Part shown: one piece after another, positions 43,588 to 54,605 of the stretch | How positions within the stretch are numbered: position 1 is the first letter of the stretch | Layout: every line of letters begins with the position of its first letter | DNA from: Chaenocephalus aceratus | Taxonomy: Eukaryota > Chordata > Actinopteri > Perciformes > Channichthyidae | Length of the DNA: 64,000 nt | Direction: 5' to 3' | Assembly (NCBI GenBank): GCA_023974075.1 | Contig: CM043792.1 | Span: 16,831,373-16,895,372 of the forward strand | Notes under the pieces: generated by a model | The model's database searches: none | The model's input: only the letters and a program-made list of their open reading frames with translations | Told to the model about the DNA's origin: nothing | Position numbers and translations under genes: made by a program

Positions 43588-43667
43588 CCAGCTATCGTCT
43601 CACACTTATGGTGAGATAAAGATGTAGCCACATCTTTATCTCACCATAAGTGTGAGACGATAGCTGG
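43588..43667. repeat. perfect 38-bp inverted repeat with 4-base loop
   Basis: Arm 43588-43625 (starts ccagctatcgtctcacac) and arm 43630-43667 (ends gtgtgagacgatagctgg) are exact complements; the loop is agcc. The hairpin has no mismatches. Confidence 0.95.
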
Positions 43668-44777
43668 ACGGCTATAGTTATTGATTTTGCCTTCCTCTTA
43701 ATGTCTCAGAGACTCCGTCTTTCCCTGCACTTATTTTCAAGAATTGGGTTGTGAAACAATTGCAGATGACTATAGTGGACCATTTCTTTAAGTTATATTG
43801 GTCACAATTTGCACATATTGCAGCAATAATGTCTTTGTGCTTTTCTCAGTTTTTTATCATAATAAATATGTCATATGTTGTAGTCCAGTGGCTGAATTTG
43901 TCATCTTCGGCTCGGCTAAAAGTGATAGTCAACAAAATAATCTTTTATTTGAGATAAAAAATCACAAGATGAATCTGTTATACAAATAATTGCAACAGTA
44001 ATATAACGTGGAGAAATAATAAACATAACATAAAATCAACAATAAATATGACAGTAAAAGGGCCAATAACTATACATGACAATAATATATCTCTTATATT
44101 GCTGAAGCATAATGAAAACCTTCTTTCTGCAGCTTTGTTGCTTTTTCAATTTCAATATTTTCTACAAGTAAATGACAAATGTACAGAGAATCGTCTCCCA
44201 AACAGCAAACTAACACAGTTATGTTGACGAGGGAAGGTGAACATCAAGCAGCCTAAAAGACAAATATTTGTTCCCAGGACTTAAATACAAATACATGCTC
44301 AGTGTCTGCTGGATGTGTAATAGGGAATTAGAAACTGTCAGATAAACACACAGATGAAATAAATTAAATGCAGAAATGATTAGATTCCTAAACATGCATA
44401 GTCACTAAGCTTTTAATTTAAGGTGGTTTGTCTAAGTTAATAAAACATTGACAATTTCAAAGTTAGGTTGATTTTAATGAAGAATTAGCTCCTATTTCAT
44501 TTAGTTGATACCCCTGAGTTTAACAACTTTTTCCGACTTTCTGAAAAATAACAAAATTCCTGTCTGAGGATATGACATTGGGACATCAGAGCCAAACTGC
44601 AGCATGTGAAGCAGTCTCAGACAAAGATAATAGTTCTAAGAGTTCTTAACTGCAGCAGATTGAGACCAGTTTGCGAATGCGAACATTGAAATGTAGCATC
44701 CGGGCCCGCCCATCCAGGATTTGGGCCCGCTGTTTTAATCAGGGCTGAATACAACATTTTAATTGTTTTATTATTAT
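43668..44777. other. intergenic, nothing firm
   Basis: AT-rich sequence without supportable ORFs. The last part (about 44685-44765) has gcatccgggcccgcccatcc and ggatttgggcccgctg, GC-rich and similar in style to 58760-58830 (gtgggcccgccctgg, gcccgcccag). These could be the worn ends of an older hAT; not proven. Confidence 0.35.
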
Positions 44778-45848
44778 TAGTGCTGTCAAAATTATCGCGT
44801 TAACGGCGATAATTAATTTTTTGAATTAATTGCGTTAAAATATTTAATGCATTTAACGCATGTGCAGAATGGCCCGCCCCATACGTGCCACCAGTGGCAG
44901 CGCCAGGGTATGGCTGGGGTAGGCTACACCCATACCAAGAAATGGCTTAGCCCCACCATGAAAAATGATGTTAAAGTAAGCAAAATAAAGTCTGCCAACT
45001 CGTGCGGAGTAAATTGCACAGACAGCAGTTAGTAAGATTGATTTCAGTAGCCACGGTTTTGAAAACTTTTGTCACGTAGTGATCGTCTTCTCAATAGAAC
45101 ATCTTTGATAACGGCGTGGTGTTGTTGCAGGAAGTCCCGACGGAGAATACTTTTGCTGTAGTACAGGGCAGAGCCATATAATAGTAATAATATGGCTCTG
45201 GTACAGGGGTGCATATAACTGGTACGCAGGTTATGTGCGTAATCTGAAATGCTTACCGTCACTTGTGTCACAAGGCGCATTTGCGTACCGACGTACTTGT
45301 GAAGCTTTTCCAGAAGGCGGTTAGATCACCGGACGACAGAGTCGGTCTCCGTGTGCACAGACAGGGCTGCTGTTAACGTCGGTCTGTACAACGGACTTGT
45401 GCCAAAACTACACCAACCGGCTGCGGAGGGAGACTCCCCCCCCCCCCCCTTCACTGGAGTACTGGGCTAAAACAGCTGATCACAACGTTCACACTCTGTG
45501 GTCACGAAGTACTCCACTAGCCGCCGCTCCCCCCCCTCTGTCGACTTTCCTGAAGTACTCCCCGTTGATAGAAATCAACACGTAATGAATTAAGACCCCA
45601 CGGTTTGATGATTGATAGGTGTGTGGGTTGTCTTTCATTTTGACATGCAGAAAAATGTTATAATAAACATACATACTGTATGTTAAATGGATATATCCGC
45701 CTTCTTTCATTTATCTTTCCATTCCCACAACAATATACATAAAGAAATGGCATATTTTGGACATAGTTCGAATGGTGATTAATCATGATTAATTAATTTT
45801 TAAGCTGTGATTAATCTGATTAAAAATTGTAATCGTTTGACAGCCCTA
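44778..45848 (-). mobile_element. hAT-like element with TAGTGCTGTCAAAA ends
   Basis: Ends tagtgctgtcaaaattatcg and atcgtttgacagcccta form an imperfect inverted repeat. The 8-bp target duplication attattat is perfect (44770-44777, 45849-45856). It is the inverse relative of 57835-58645. The interior includes a piece of the CAGTGGCGGC family (cagtggcagcgccagggtat at 44892), also present in the other copy. The ORFs inside are not coding. Confidence 0.87.
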
Positions 45849-48544
45849 ATTATTATGTTCAGTGGCGGCGTCAGGGTATACTGGGGTAGCCATACCAAGA
45901 AATGGCTTAGCCCCACCATGAAAAATGATTTTAAAGTAAGCTAAATAAAGTCCGCCAACTCGCGCGGAGTAAATTGCACAGACAGCAGTAAATACCGAAG
46001 ACTAGAAACGGTTTGAAAACTTTTGTCACGTAGTGATCATCTTCTCAATAGAACATCTTTGATAATGTCTTCTGGCCAATCAGAATCACGATAACGACGT
46101 GGTGTTGATGCAGGAAGTCCCGAACTTCCTGCATCAACAACTTTACGTGTTGATAGAAATCAACACATAATGAAATAAGACCCCACGGTTTGATGATTGA
46201 TAGGTGTGTGGGCTGTCTTTCATTTTGACACACAGAACAATGGGGGCTATCCACCCTTATCCACAATGTAAAGTAATTCACACAGCCTCTTCCCTCTTCT
46301 CTCTGTGAGGAGCAGCAGGTTCAGCTTTCAGAACAAAGTAGCCTAACAAAAAATGAAATACCATTCATTTTTTTAAATATGTCATGTATAGATTTATTTA
46401 TTTTTCTTCTCAAGAGAGTACCAGAATGTGTATTTTATGTTAGTATTTCAAAAAAATCCCCCCAGACCTCCCTGCAGGGGTTGGGTTTTCAGCATGTCAA
46501 CTCTTTCACCTGTGGAGAAATTGCAGGATTGGCTCCAGGTCGCCCTTTTTATTTACTACAAGACAAATGTGCCTTTTTATTTCATACAGTTTGTTACGAT
46601 GTGAGGTGCAGGGGAAAGAACGATACGTGGAGAGAGGGTTTTCTTGCAAAAATAAACAGGCATTTTATTCTTAGCCTTCCACATTATTCCACAGAAACAC
46701 AAACTGCATGCCTGGTGCTGCATTCACCAGCAAGGAACAAAAACGAATCCCCCTTCCCCTCTCTTCCCAACCACATTTATAGGAGACGGCCCGCCTTCCC
46801 ACTCCAACCTGGCCAATCAGGTCATGGTTCTAAAAGCAGAGTGAAGGCTTAAATACTAAATTAAACACTGTTGTCTACCTTTAATAAAACCCTAAAGGCT
46901 TAAGTAAATTCATTATTGCATCGCCATAAATATGATATCTTAAAGAACAACAAGGTCTGCTTAAAACGGATAGTTTTTAACTTAAAGGAGACCTATCATG
47001 CTATATTTAAATGATATAGTGTATGACCATACCTATATAAGGTATATTTATACATTTTATTTTTCAAAATACCAAACAGATTTTTTAGACATGCCTCGTT
47101 TCGCTCATTTTCGCTTTATTCTAAGCCTGTCTTTGAAAATTCTGAGCAGCAGCTGACCACGCCCCCCTGCAGAAGAGCAGGCATGAGCCGGCGAGAGTCA
47201 CGTTACCGTGCTTGCTGTGATTACGAGTGTGGAATAAACATGTCATCTCAGAGCAAAGCATGTGTTCAAGCATATTATCAATTTGATCCAGAAACTGACC
47301 CTGAAGCAGCGGAGGTTTTGGTGGAGGTGCAAAAATCTCGGTTGCAGCAGGACGTTTCTGAATGGTTAGCTGACAAGCTGTTGTCCCTATTTATTTTACT
47401 CTGTTACGATGCTTGCTCCTTATTCCGTTCATATTTTGGCTAATTAGCAAGAATGCAATGTGTACAGTTTGTAACGCAAAAACAGTGATATATATATTTA
47501 TAAAGGGAGACATTCATATTTTCAGCATATATACAATGGCCTCATTGCGTTTATTAATAGTTTACAGTCCTTTTCTTCCAACATCGTGCAACAACCGTTG
47601 GAAAGTTGAATAACTTAGTCTTAGGATGATAAAAAGTATAACTCCAACAACACCTCAGTTGTCAGCAATGTGTGTAGTTTCATGTGTTTTTAAAAGCTCA
47701 GTTATTGACTTATTTGTGCAAATTGCGCCACGATGCCTTCTGAATGGAGAATGTGTGCTGCATGGAGATACCACAGGTAACATTTTTGACAGCTTTACTA
47801 AGTTGTCTGTTTAAATACATTTCACATGTCATTCAATATATGTTTATCACAATGTGTCAAGACAGATGCAGTAACTTGAGGACTCTGTAACCTGTATGGT
47901 GGACCATCCTGGATTGGAGCCTGTGTGCCTAAATGTGTTCTCCCTGCAGAATGCATTGAATATTTACAGAGCTGAACATGGTGGACTACAGTTGAGGCAA
48001 ATAGAGCAGTTAGTGGTTTGTTTGTTTTGACTGAAATTGTAAAAAGAATGCTAATATTGTTCATGGAAATAAATACTGGTGTATATGGCTTTATGCAATC
48101 TTTCATTCTGTCATTGTACATGTACTATTATATTATATACTACACAGCAATGGCATAACACACCCATGTGTACGACAAAAAGGTCCACACACACAACCTT
48201 ATGCTTTTGAAATCAGAATATTCTTTACCCATCCAAACATGAATAATCACGACACATTTTGATTTCAACTCGGAACTTTATTGTCAAAATCAACGGTTAA
48301 AAAAACCCATAAAAAAAACTAAATGTAGCCTACTTGTATTTTGTATAAATGACACTAAATATTTTTACAGAAGCTTTGTGAGCTGGTGCTGGGGCTTCCT
48401 TGGACGCAGGATCAGAGTGGTGATTCCGGCCTGCGTTGTCCTCAGGATACGCGGGGAGTTTCCTGATCCGTGGAATGTCGATGTTGGGTTCAGACAGCAG
48501 CCAAATTGAACCGTGTAGCGATGACCTCCTCCCTGTCAGGTCGC

Positions 48545-48948
48545 TCATAATGGTGCAGGGTCCACAAAGACTTGGTCGAAGATGAGGTCCATCAAGTTGG
48601 CCACGTAGGGCTGTGCAATGGTAAAAAAAGCACAACAAAAAATGTGGTTTAGATTAGTATATGCATGAAAAAAACTGAAACTTCTTTCTAATTTTATATT
48701 TGTAAATAGTTGTATAATAAATATTTTAAACACTTACGGAATGTGGGGTCAGTCTTTACTGGTTTTGCTCTGCATTCTCCCTTCCTGGCCTTTGGGAACT
48801 GCAGTTTATACAGAGGGTTTCCAGTGGATGTAGTGGCTTGTGCACGCTCAGCGTTTTCATTGTAGTGCAGGGCTGCCAGGTACAGTCTTTCATTTCCGCC
48901 ATGATACAAAAAAATGTAAATAATAGCAAAGGATGTACAAATTGTCAC
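48545..48948 (-). CDS. C-terminal exons of a THAP-transposon protein
   Basis: First exon (to 48738): RLYLAALHYNENAERAQATT and VKTDPTF, ending at donor gtaagt. Second exon (48610-48545): acceptor ttgcacag, then PYVANLMDLIFDQVFVDPAP and stop. The blocks resemble the C-termini of widespread fish THAP/transposon-derived proteins (recognised from memory, not searched). The 5' boundary is not clear. Confidence 0.55.
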
Positions 48949-49413
48949 TAATTAGTAAGTATGTGAGGTGCTGGCCTGTAAAGAAGAACACATAGTTAGA
49001 ACAAAATCATCTCAACTTAGTATTCAGGATGAGAAAATACTATTTGGATAAATATAGTCTGAAATCCCAAAAGATGGGGCTAAAACTCTCTATTTAGCAA
49101 AGCTCTCTATTTAGCAAAGCTCTTTGCTTAGCCTTTTCCAATCCGAGTTAGTTTTGAACCGTAACGTGCATGCTGTGTTTCTGACTCAATACAGGTGATG
49201 TGTTGGAGAGGGGCTGAGCTCAGTAGACTGACTGTAATGAGTGCTAGCCACTAATTAGCCTGTTGCTAGAGGTAAGGCCTTGTCAACAACAACAGACCAA
49301 CGGGGCTTTAGCTCAGTTTTACTCGTGGTGTCCCCCCCCCCCCCCTCGCATACATACACAGTGTTGTATCCTAACACACCCCCATTTATATTCATGTGCG
49401 CAAACAAGTAAAC

Positions 49414-49757
49414 ACAAAAAAGCTTTTACATATAACGCTGCAACGGCATGTCTCATTAGCGTAGCGTAGCTTAGCTTACAGATCGATGATATCTGATCGT
49501 TCTTACAGACTACAATCACAAAAGCTTTTCCATATAACGCTGGAAAAAACGGCATGTCTCATTAGCGTAGCGTAGCTTACAGATCGATGATATCTGATCG
49601 TTCTTACAGACTACAATCACAAAAGCTTTTACATATAACGCTGGAAAACACGGCATGTCTCATTAGCGTAGCTTAGCTTACAGATCGATGATATCTGATC
49701 GTTCTTACAGACTACAATCACAAAAGCTTTTACATATAACGCTGGAAAAAACGGCAC
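49414..49757. repeat. tandem repeat of about 102 bp, 3.4 copies
   Basis: Units start with caaaagcttttacatataac, contain catgtctcattagcgtagc and gatcgatgatatctgatcg, and end cagactacaat. Copies are nearly identical. Lies within the TTAA element. Confidence 0.92.
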
Positions 49758-50117
49758 TTGCCTACAGAAGATTACGTTTGTAATTATAACTTACTCAATA
49801 TGATTTTAGAGGATACAAAATACTAATAAATAGGAGAATAAATACTTGTGTTATCGCCTAGGGCATGGCTTTACAGCCTTCACACAGATCGCCATTACGG
49901 CAGTATGTCTGAACATGTTAGCAAATGCCTGATAATTCAAATAAAAGACAAAGCAAAGACTGTGGAGCGTACAAAATAAAATGCTACAAAAATATATAAA
50001 CACCTAACCGATTACTATTTGGGTTTGAGGCGACATTGATACGGCGAAGCTACATACTACATGCTACAAGCTAGAGATAGCTTTATCAGGAAAAAACACC
50101 GCTAAATAAAAACTTAC

Positions 50118-50414
50118 AGCTTCAAAATTGGATGTGTCCTCACTGGCCTGGTCCCGGATGGTTGGTATTGATCCCGGGTTTAGCATTACTTTGGAGGCAT
50201 ATCCGTGTAGGACTTGAGACAAGTTCATAAACATGTCCGTCGTAAAATGTTTGGAACACACAAACAGAAATCTGCCGTGGTCTTCTGGCACATGTCCCTT
50301 GTAAATGAAGTCTAGCCACAGATTCATTTCTTTTTCCACTGATGGCATTGCATGCAGTCCCCTGTCCCGAGTCTTGCAGCCAACAACAGCACAACGTTTA
50401 ACTGGCTTAGACAT
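50118..50414 (-). CDS. THAP-domain exon of the TTAA element
   Basis: MSKPVKRCAVVGCKTRDRG opens a THAP zinc module: C-X4-C, an invariant Trp (NLWLDFI), C-X2-H (VCSKHF) and the closing Pro in SIPTI. The exon is exactly 99 codons and ends at a good donor (gtaagt, minus strand). THAP domains recognise transposon ends or subterminal sites. The start Met is eight residues inside the longer ORF and matches the usual THAP N-terminus. Confidence 0.82.
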
Positions 50415-51100
50415 CCTGGCAAGAGCAGGCAAAAACACAGATGTGGGTTGATTTAGCCTGCCGATAGCCTATATGCGAATGAGAGGTTTGGCAATGCACG
50501 TGGCCGTGGCTCATTCCCCTGATAGGTGGAGAGTTTGACCAATAAGCCGAGGACTTCTCTGTGACGTAGAAAAGTATTGAAATCTGGATCCGTTTTTTTC
50601 AGATCCGTTGCAGCCCCTTTTTTAGAGATTTGGAGAAGGAGGAAAATAGAGAGGGTTGTGTTTTCTGACACTTGGTGAGTTCCCTGGAACACCGGGGACA
50701 CATATTCATGTATAAAAGACGTACAAAGGTGCATTTTGCATGATAGGTCCCCTTTAATTGACACTCATAAAATCACACATTTCCTGACCAATCGCGTCCA
50801 AGACTCCGCCTACTCATACGGCACATATAAGGGGTACTTTGGAGGCGTGCTCCCCCTTTGAGCACTGGGACAAGATGGCCTCCAGGTCTGAACAAAGGAA
50901 ATGGTGATTACTTGGTGCTTGTGTGTTTTACAGACTGACAAACGAATTTAGATGCATTTGATTAGTTTGTCTATGTAAACTGTTTTTATAACTTTAACTG
51001 AAATAAAGGCAACTCAGAAAAAAACATGTACTACCTTTCTTAACAAACAAATAGTTAAGACCAACATGTTAGTGAGGGAGTGTGTGCGCTTCCTCACATT

Positions 51101-51367
51101 TCACACCTCCTCCCCCTCTGGCTTGCACAGGTCAGGCAAACGAGAAAGATAGTCAGCTATAAGATTGTTCTTACTGGGACAATATTGTATGGTGAACTGG
51201 TATGGCTGGAGGGCTAGGCACCAACGTAGAATCCTTGCATTCTGATGCTGCTTAGATTGCATCCACTTCAAAGGTCTGTGGTCTGTCTGCAACACAAACT
51301 CTCTTCCAAGAAGGTAATACCTCAATGAATCTATAGCCCACTTTATAGCCAGTCCCTCTCTTTCCAC
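51101..51367 (-). pseudogene. Gmr1-type RNase H, C-terminal part
   Basis: EREGLAIKWAIDSLRYYLLG, VLQTDHRPLKWM and NNLIADYLSRLPD are the gypsy RNase H blocks, ending just before the purine tract and 3' LTR. Confidence 0.85.
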
Positions 51368-51479
51368 CGTAGAGTACTTTTTTTCCCGGTCAAACAGTTT
51401 CTTACTCAGGAACAGTATAGGCTTCTCTTCGCCAGGCTCTCCTTGGGCTAGCTCTGCTCCTAGTCCAACACCAGAGGCA

Positions 51480-51818
51480 TCAACTTGTACAAGAATAGTT
51501 TTGTGAAGTCCGGGCTCTGCACACAGGAGCTTGACAGATCTGCCTCTTTAATGCCTGGAAGGCATTTTCACACTCATCATTCCACACCACTTTAGTGGGA
51601 GATTTTTTTGTTAGATCAGTAAGTGGGGCAGCTAATGTAGCAAAGTGGGGAACAAACCTTCTGTACCACCCCACCAGGCCTAAAAAGGACCTCACTTGCT
51701 TCTTTGTCTGGGGTCTGGGTATTACCTGTATGGCCTTACCTTCTCCACTTGTGGTCGTACTTGCCCACGTCCAACCAGGTATCCAAGGTATTTCACCTCC
51801 TCTTGAGCCCAGGAACAC
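51480..51818 (-). pseudogene. Gmr1-type RT thumb and RNase H start
   Basis: KQVRSFLGLVGWYRRFVPHF, LAAPLTDLTKK and WNDECENAFQALK are typical of the gypsy RT-RNase H junction. The frame is broken relative to both neighbours. Confidence 0.8.
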
Positions 51819-52090
51819 TTGTTGGCATTCAGGGTCAGCCCGGCTTCCTGTATCTTGCCCAACACAGCTTTAAGATGCTGCAGATGTTCTGCCCAGGATT
51901 CACTGTAGATTACCACATCATCTAGGTAGGCTGCTGCAAACCTGGTACAATCATTAAGAACAATGTCCATTAATCTTTGAAAGGTTGCAGGCGCTCCATG
52001 AAGACCAAAGGGTAGTACAGTGTAATGAAACAAACCCATTCCTGGAATCTGAAAAGCTGTATACTCTTTGCAGGCTGGCTCAAGAGGCAC
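51722..52090 (-). pseudogene. Gmr1-type reverse transcriptase, palm
   Basis: It follows the TGA in the same frame: YTAFQIPGMGLFHYTVLPFG, GAPATFQRLMD, the catalytic AAYLDDVVIYS and NANKCSWAQEEVKYLGYLV. Both active-site Asp residues are present. Confidence 0.87.
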
Positions 52091-52114
52091 CTGCCAGTAA
52101 CCTTTACAGAGGTC

Positions 52115-53143
52115 TCAAGCTGTGATGTACTTAGCTTTCCCCAACTTCTCCAGTAGCTCGTCAATACGCGGCATTGGGTATGAATCAAAACAGGAAATGC
52201 TGTTCAGCTTCCTCATGTCCGAGCAGAATCGAGGTTCAGTGGTGTTTTTCTTAGGGACAAGCACTATAGGATTTGACCACTCACTTCTAGATGGTTCAAT
52301 GACTCCCATGTCCAACATCAACTCCATCTCCTTCCTCAGTGGTTCCATCATTCTTTCAGGAATCCTGTAAGGCCTCAGGCGAACAGGTTTAGTGTCCTTC
52401 AATATAATGTTATGCTTTATCACATCAGTGCGTCCAGGTTTTTCTGAGAACAATGCTGGGAAAGATTGTTTAAGCTCACCCAGTTGCTGCCCCTGATCCA
52501 AACTCAGATGCTCCGGAGGGGCCTGGGGTTTACACTTCTCTCTGTGCGGCACCATGTCAGCCTCCTCTGTTTCCAATGCATCCTCTTCTTCCAGCTGGAC
52601 ATCTTGGATCATCAGAACATGTTCTCTACCTGCCGTCTGGTTTTTCTTGTCATGATATTCTTTTAAAAGGTTTACATGCAACAACTGTTTGCACTTTCTT
52701 TTATCAGGACAGAGAATTGCATAGGTCACAGGACCTGCCTTTCGGGTTACTGTATATGGGCCTTGCCACTTGGCTAGTAACTTACTTGGCCCTGTAGGGA
52801 GCAGTATCAAGACTTTCTGGCCAGCTTTCAGCTCTCTTTCTCGAGCACGTTTGTCGTACCACACCTTCTGCTTATAGCTTCATGCATGTGTTTCTTTGAC
52901 CGTTTCTCTGTAACTGTCCAGTTTGTCTCTCATCTGCAGAATGTAAGAGATGATGCTGTTGGTTGTTGTTGCCACTGCCTCACCAGCCATCCAGTTCTCC
53001 TTCAGCACGTCCTCTGGGCCTCTGACCTGTCTGCCATATAACAACTCAAAAGGGGAGAAGACCAGTTGAAGCCTGTGGCACTTCTCTGTATGCAAACAAA
53101 AGGAATGGCAACCATTTATCCCAATCTTTGCCAGTATCATCAA
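52115..53143 (-). pseudogene. Gmr1-type integrase end and reverse transcriptase, first part
   Basis: 53143-52880 carries the integrase C-terminal block FELLYGRQVRGPED. After a further break, 52864-52115 carries a basic linker (KVLILLPTGPSKLLAKWQGP, a GPY/F-like module) and the RT start (KPVRLRPYRIPERM, MGVIEPSRSEWSNPIVLVPKK, RFCSDMRKLNSIS, YPMPRIDELLEKLGKAKYI). It ends at an in-frame TGA (52112-52114) directly before the block DLCKGYWQVPL, so this copy cannot make a full polymerase as written. Confidence 0.82.
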
Positions 53144-54053
53144 TACATGTTCTCAACATTTGTTTCAGTGTACCATTAAAACATTCTACCAGACCATCAG
53201 TTTCAGGGTGGTATGGAGTTGTTCTGATCCCTTTAACCCCAAGTTGCGAGTACAGTGACTTCATCAGATGGGACATAAAGTTGGTACCTTGATCTGTTAA
53301 GATCTCTTTAGGGATGCCCACTCTAGAGAATAGCTCTACTAAACACTGCACTATATGTTTGACCTGAATGGAACGCAATGGATAGACATCTGGATATCTG
53401 GTGGCGTAGTCACAAATAACCAGGGCAAACTTGTGACCCTTGCTACTTTTTGGCAGAGGACCAATTATATCCATGGCTATTCTTTCATAAGGTACACTCA
53501 TTATTGGTAATGGTTGTAGAGGGGCTCTGTTTGAAAGTTTGGTAGGAGCCACTACCTGACACTCATGGCACGTTTTACAGTAATCAATTACCTCTCTGTA
53601 TAATCCTGGCCAATAGAAACGCTGAGCAATGCGGTCATACGTTTTTGCCTGCCCCAGATGCCCAGCCCATGGCACAGTATGACCCACATGCAGGATGACT
53701 TGGCTAAACTCTTTAGGAATGACTAGCCTAGGTTTCTCTATGTCTGCCAAATACAAAAGGTTGTCTTTTATGATGAAGGGATCCCCGATTAGATTTTTCA
53801 ACCCCCCTGCATTTGCATCTTCCTCCCCATCTACTTTGCATGCTTTTGAAAATAGAGGTTTTAGAGATGGGTCATTCTCCTGACTCTCTCGGAAGTTATC
53901 TGGGATTTGCCATTGAGGCTCTATGAGGGGAGTTACAGGGAGAGTAAGCTCAGGGCATTGTAGCCTTATCGTGATTTCTGTTTTTCTCTTGACGGCGCTG
54001 TCGCCTTGTTTTCTTAAGCTTATCACCCCCTTCACACAAACTATCATCTGCAT
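53046..54053 (-). CDS. Gmr1-type integrase
   Basis: 335-residue ORF. Zinc-binding part: HVGHTVPWAGHLGQAKTYDR, FYWPGLYREV and CKTCHEC. Catalytic core: MDIIGPLPKSSKGH (first Asp), LTDQGTNFMS (second Asp) and YHPETDGLVECFN (Glu), so D,D,E is complete. Position upstream of the reverse transcriptase is unlike ordinary gypsy elements. The domain continues in a shifted frame at 53143-52880 (LVFSPFELLYGRQVRGP). Confidence 0.9.
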   Translation of the reverse strand: MQMIVCVKGVISLRKQGDSAVKRKTEITIRLQCPELTLPVTPLIEPQWQIPDNFRESQENDPSLKPLFSKACKVDGEEDANAGGLKNLIGDPFIIKDNLLYLADIEKPRLVIPKEFSQVILHVGHTVPWAGHLGQAKTYDRIAQRFYWPGLYREVIDYCKTCHECQVVAPTKLSNRAPLQPLPIMSVPYERIAMDIIGPLPKSSKGHKFALVICDYATRYPDVYPLRSIQVKHIVQCLVELFSRVGIPKEILTDQGTNFMSHLMKSLYSQLGVKGIRTTPYHPETDGLVECFNGTLKQMLRTCIDDTGKDWDKWLPFLLFAYREVPQASTGLLPF

Positions 54054-54204
54054 CTGGTAAAGGTTCTAACCCCTTAGTCATAGAGCGCGTAGCTACATAG
54101 GAGTACGCTAGTGAGTTTTGCTGTACCAAGTGGTCTAAGATTGGCAAATCATCTCCAAGGATCACGTCATAAGCTAGGTGCTCTAGCACACCAACAGTTA
54201 GCAT
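53950..54204 (-). pseudogene. Gmr1-type protease C-terminal part and linker
   Basis: VGVLEHLAYDVILGDDLPIL matches the end of a retropepsin fold (ILG.D.P), followed by a charged linker (KLKKTRRQRRQEKNR). Confidence 0.65.
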
Positions 54205-54278
54205 AAAGGATTGCCCTTCAACCTCAATAACATCTGCAGTTGGGTAATCTTTTTTACAACCATGAACACATGTGATAT

Positions 54279-54554
54279 TTATCCTGCCATCAAATCAGCT
54301 ATTGCATTGCTAAGTAAGCTGGACTTCACCAAGGTTTGTGAACTACCAGTGTTAGCTAGGGCTTTCACTGCTTGACCATTTACAGTGACATCTACTACAT
54401 GTCTATGTGGAACAATTCCACTATCAGTAACATTAGCATGGTCCACACTTTCTGCACGAGGTACTGAACACATCTCAACCGACTTAGACTTTCTTAATGG
54501 ACACAATGAAGCCTTGTGACCAGGTTGCTGACAGTAGTAACATATAAAGTTCAT
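54279..54554 (-). pseudogene. Gmr1-type zinc knuckle and protease start
   Basis: Zinc knuckle CYYCQQPGHKASLC (CX2CX4HX4C) binds genomic RNA in gag proteins. About 50 residues later comes the aspartic-protease core ALANTGSSQTLV. The catalytic Asp of the usual D-T-G triad is Asn here, so this copy's protease is predicted to be inactive unless the base is a sequence error. The protease continues in another frame at 54204. Confidence 0.8.
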
Positions 54555-54605
54555 TTTTTAAGTTTGGATATGCAGGTTTCTTACCAAACCCCAGTGTCCA
54601 CGCTC

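Larger units (their letters stand above)
46986..50753 (-). mobile_element. TTAA-flanked DNA transposon with THAP exon (Kolobok-like), inside the Gmr1 LTR
   Basis: Inverted ends aggagacctatcatgc and gcatgataggtcccct match in 15 of 16 bases and are flanked by ttaa (46982-46985 and 50754-50757). The empty site is visible in the other LTR. The minus strand carries a THAP exon (50414-50118) and C-terminal transposase-like exons (48948-48738, 48610-48545). A TTAA duplication plus a THAP protein fits Kolobok better than piggyBac. The central catalytic part was not found, so the element is probably an internally deleted derivative. Confidence 0.82.
46592..51098 (-). repeat. 3' LTR of the Gmr1-type element, split by a TTAA-flanked element
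   Basis: LTR sequence is present at 46592-46985 and resumes at 50758-51098. The uninterrupted copy at 55772-56503 shows the original target cttaattg. Confidence 0.93.

Noticed and set aside
47183..47443. 86-residue plus-strand ORF inside the TTAA element
   Set aside because: No recognisable motif, opposite strand to the THAP exon, and no supporting splice sites; left unassigned.
46986..50753. Assignment to piggyBac
   Set aside because: TTAA fits, but the ends do not start with CCC and the encoded domain is THAP, which suits Kolobok better.
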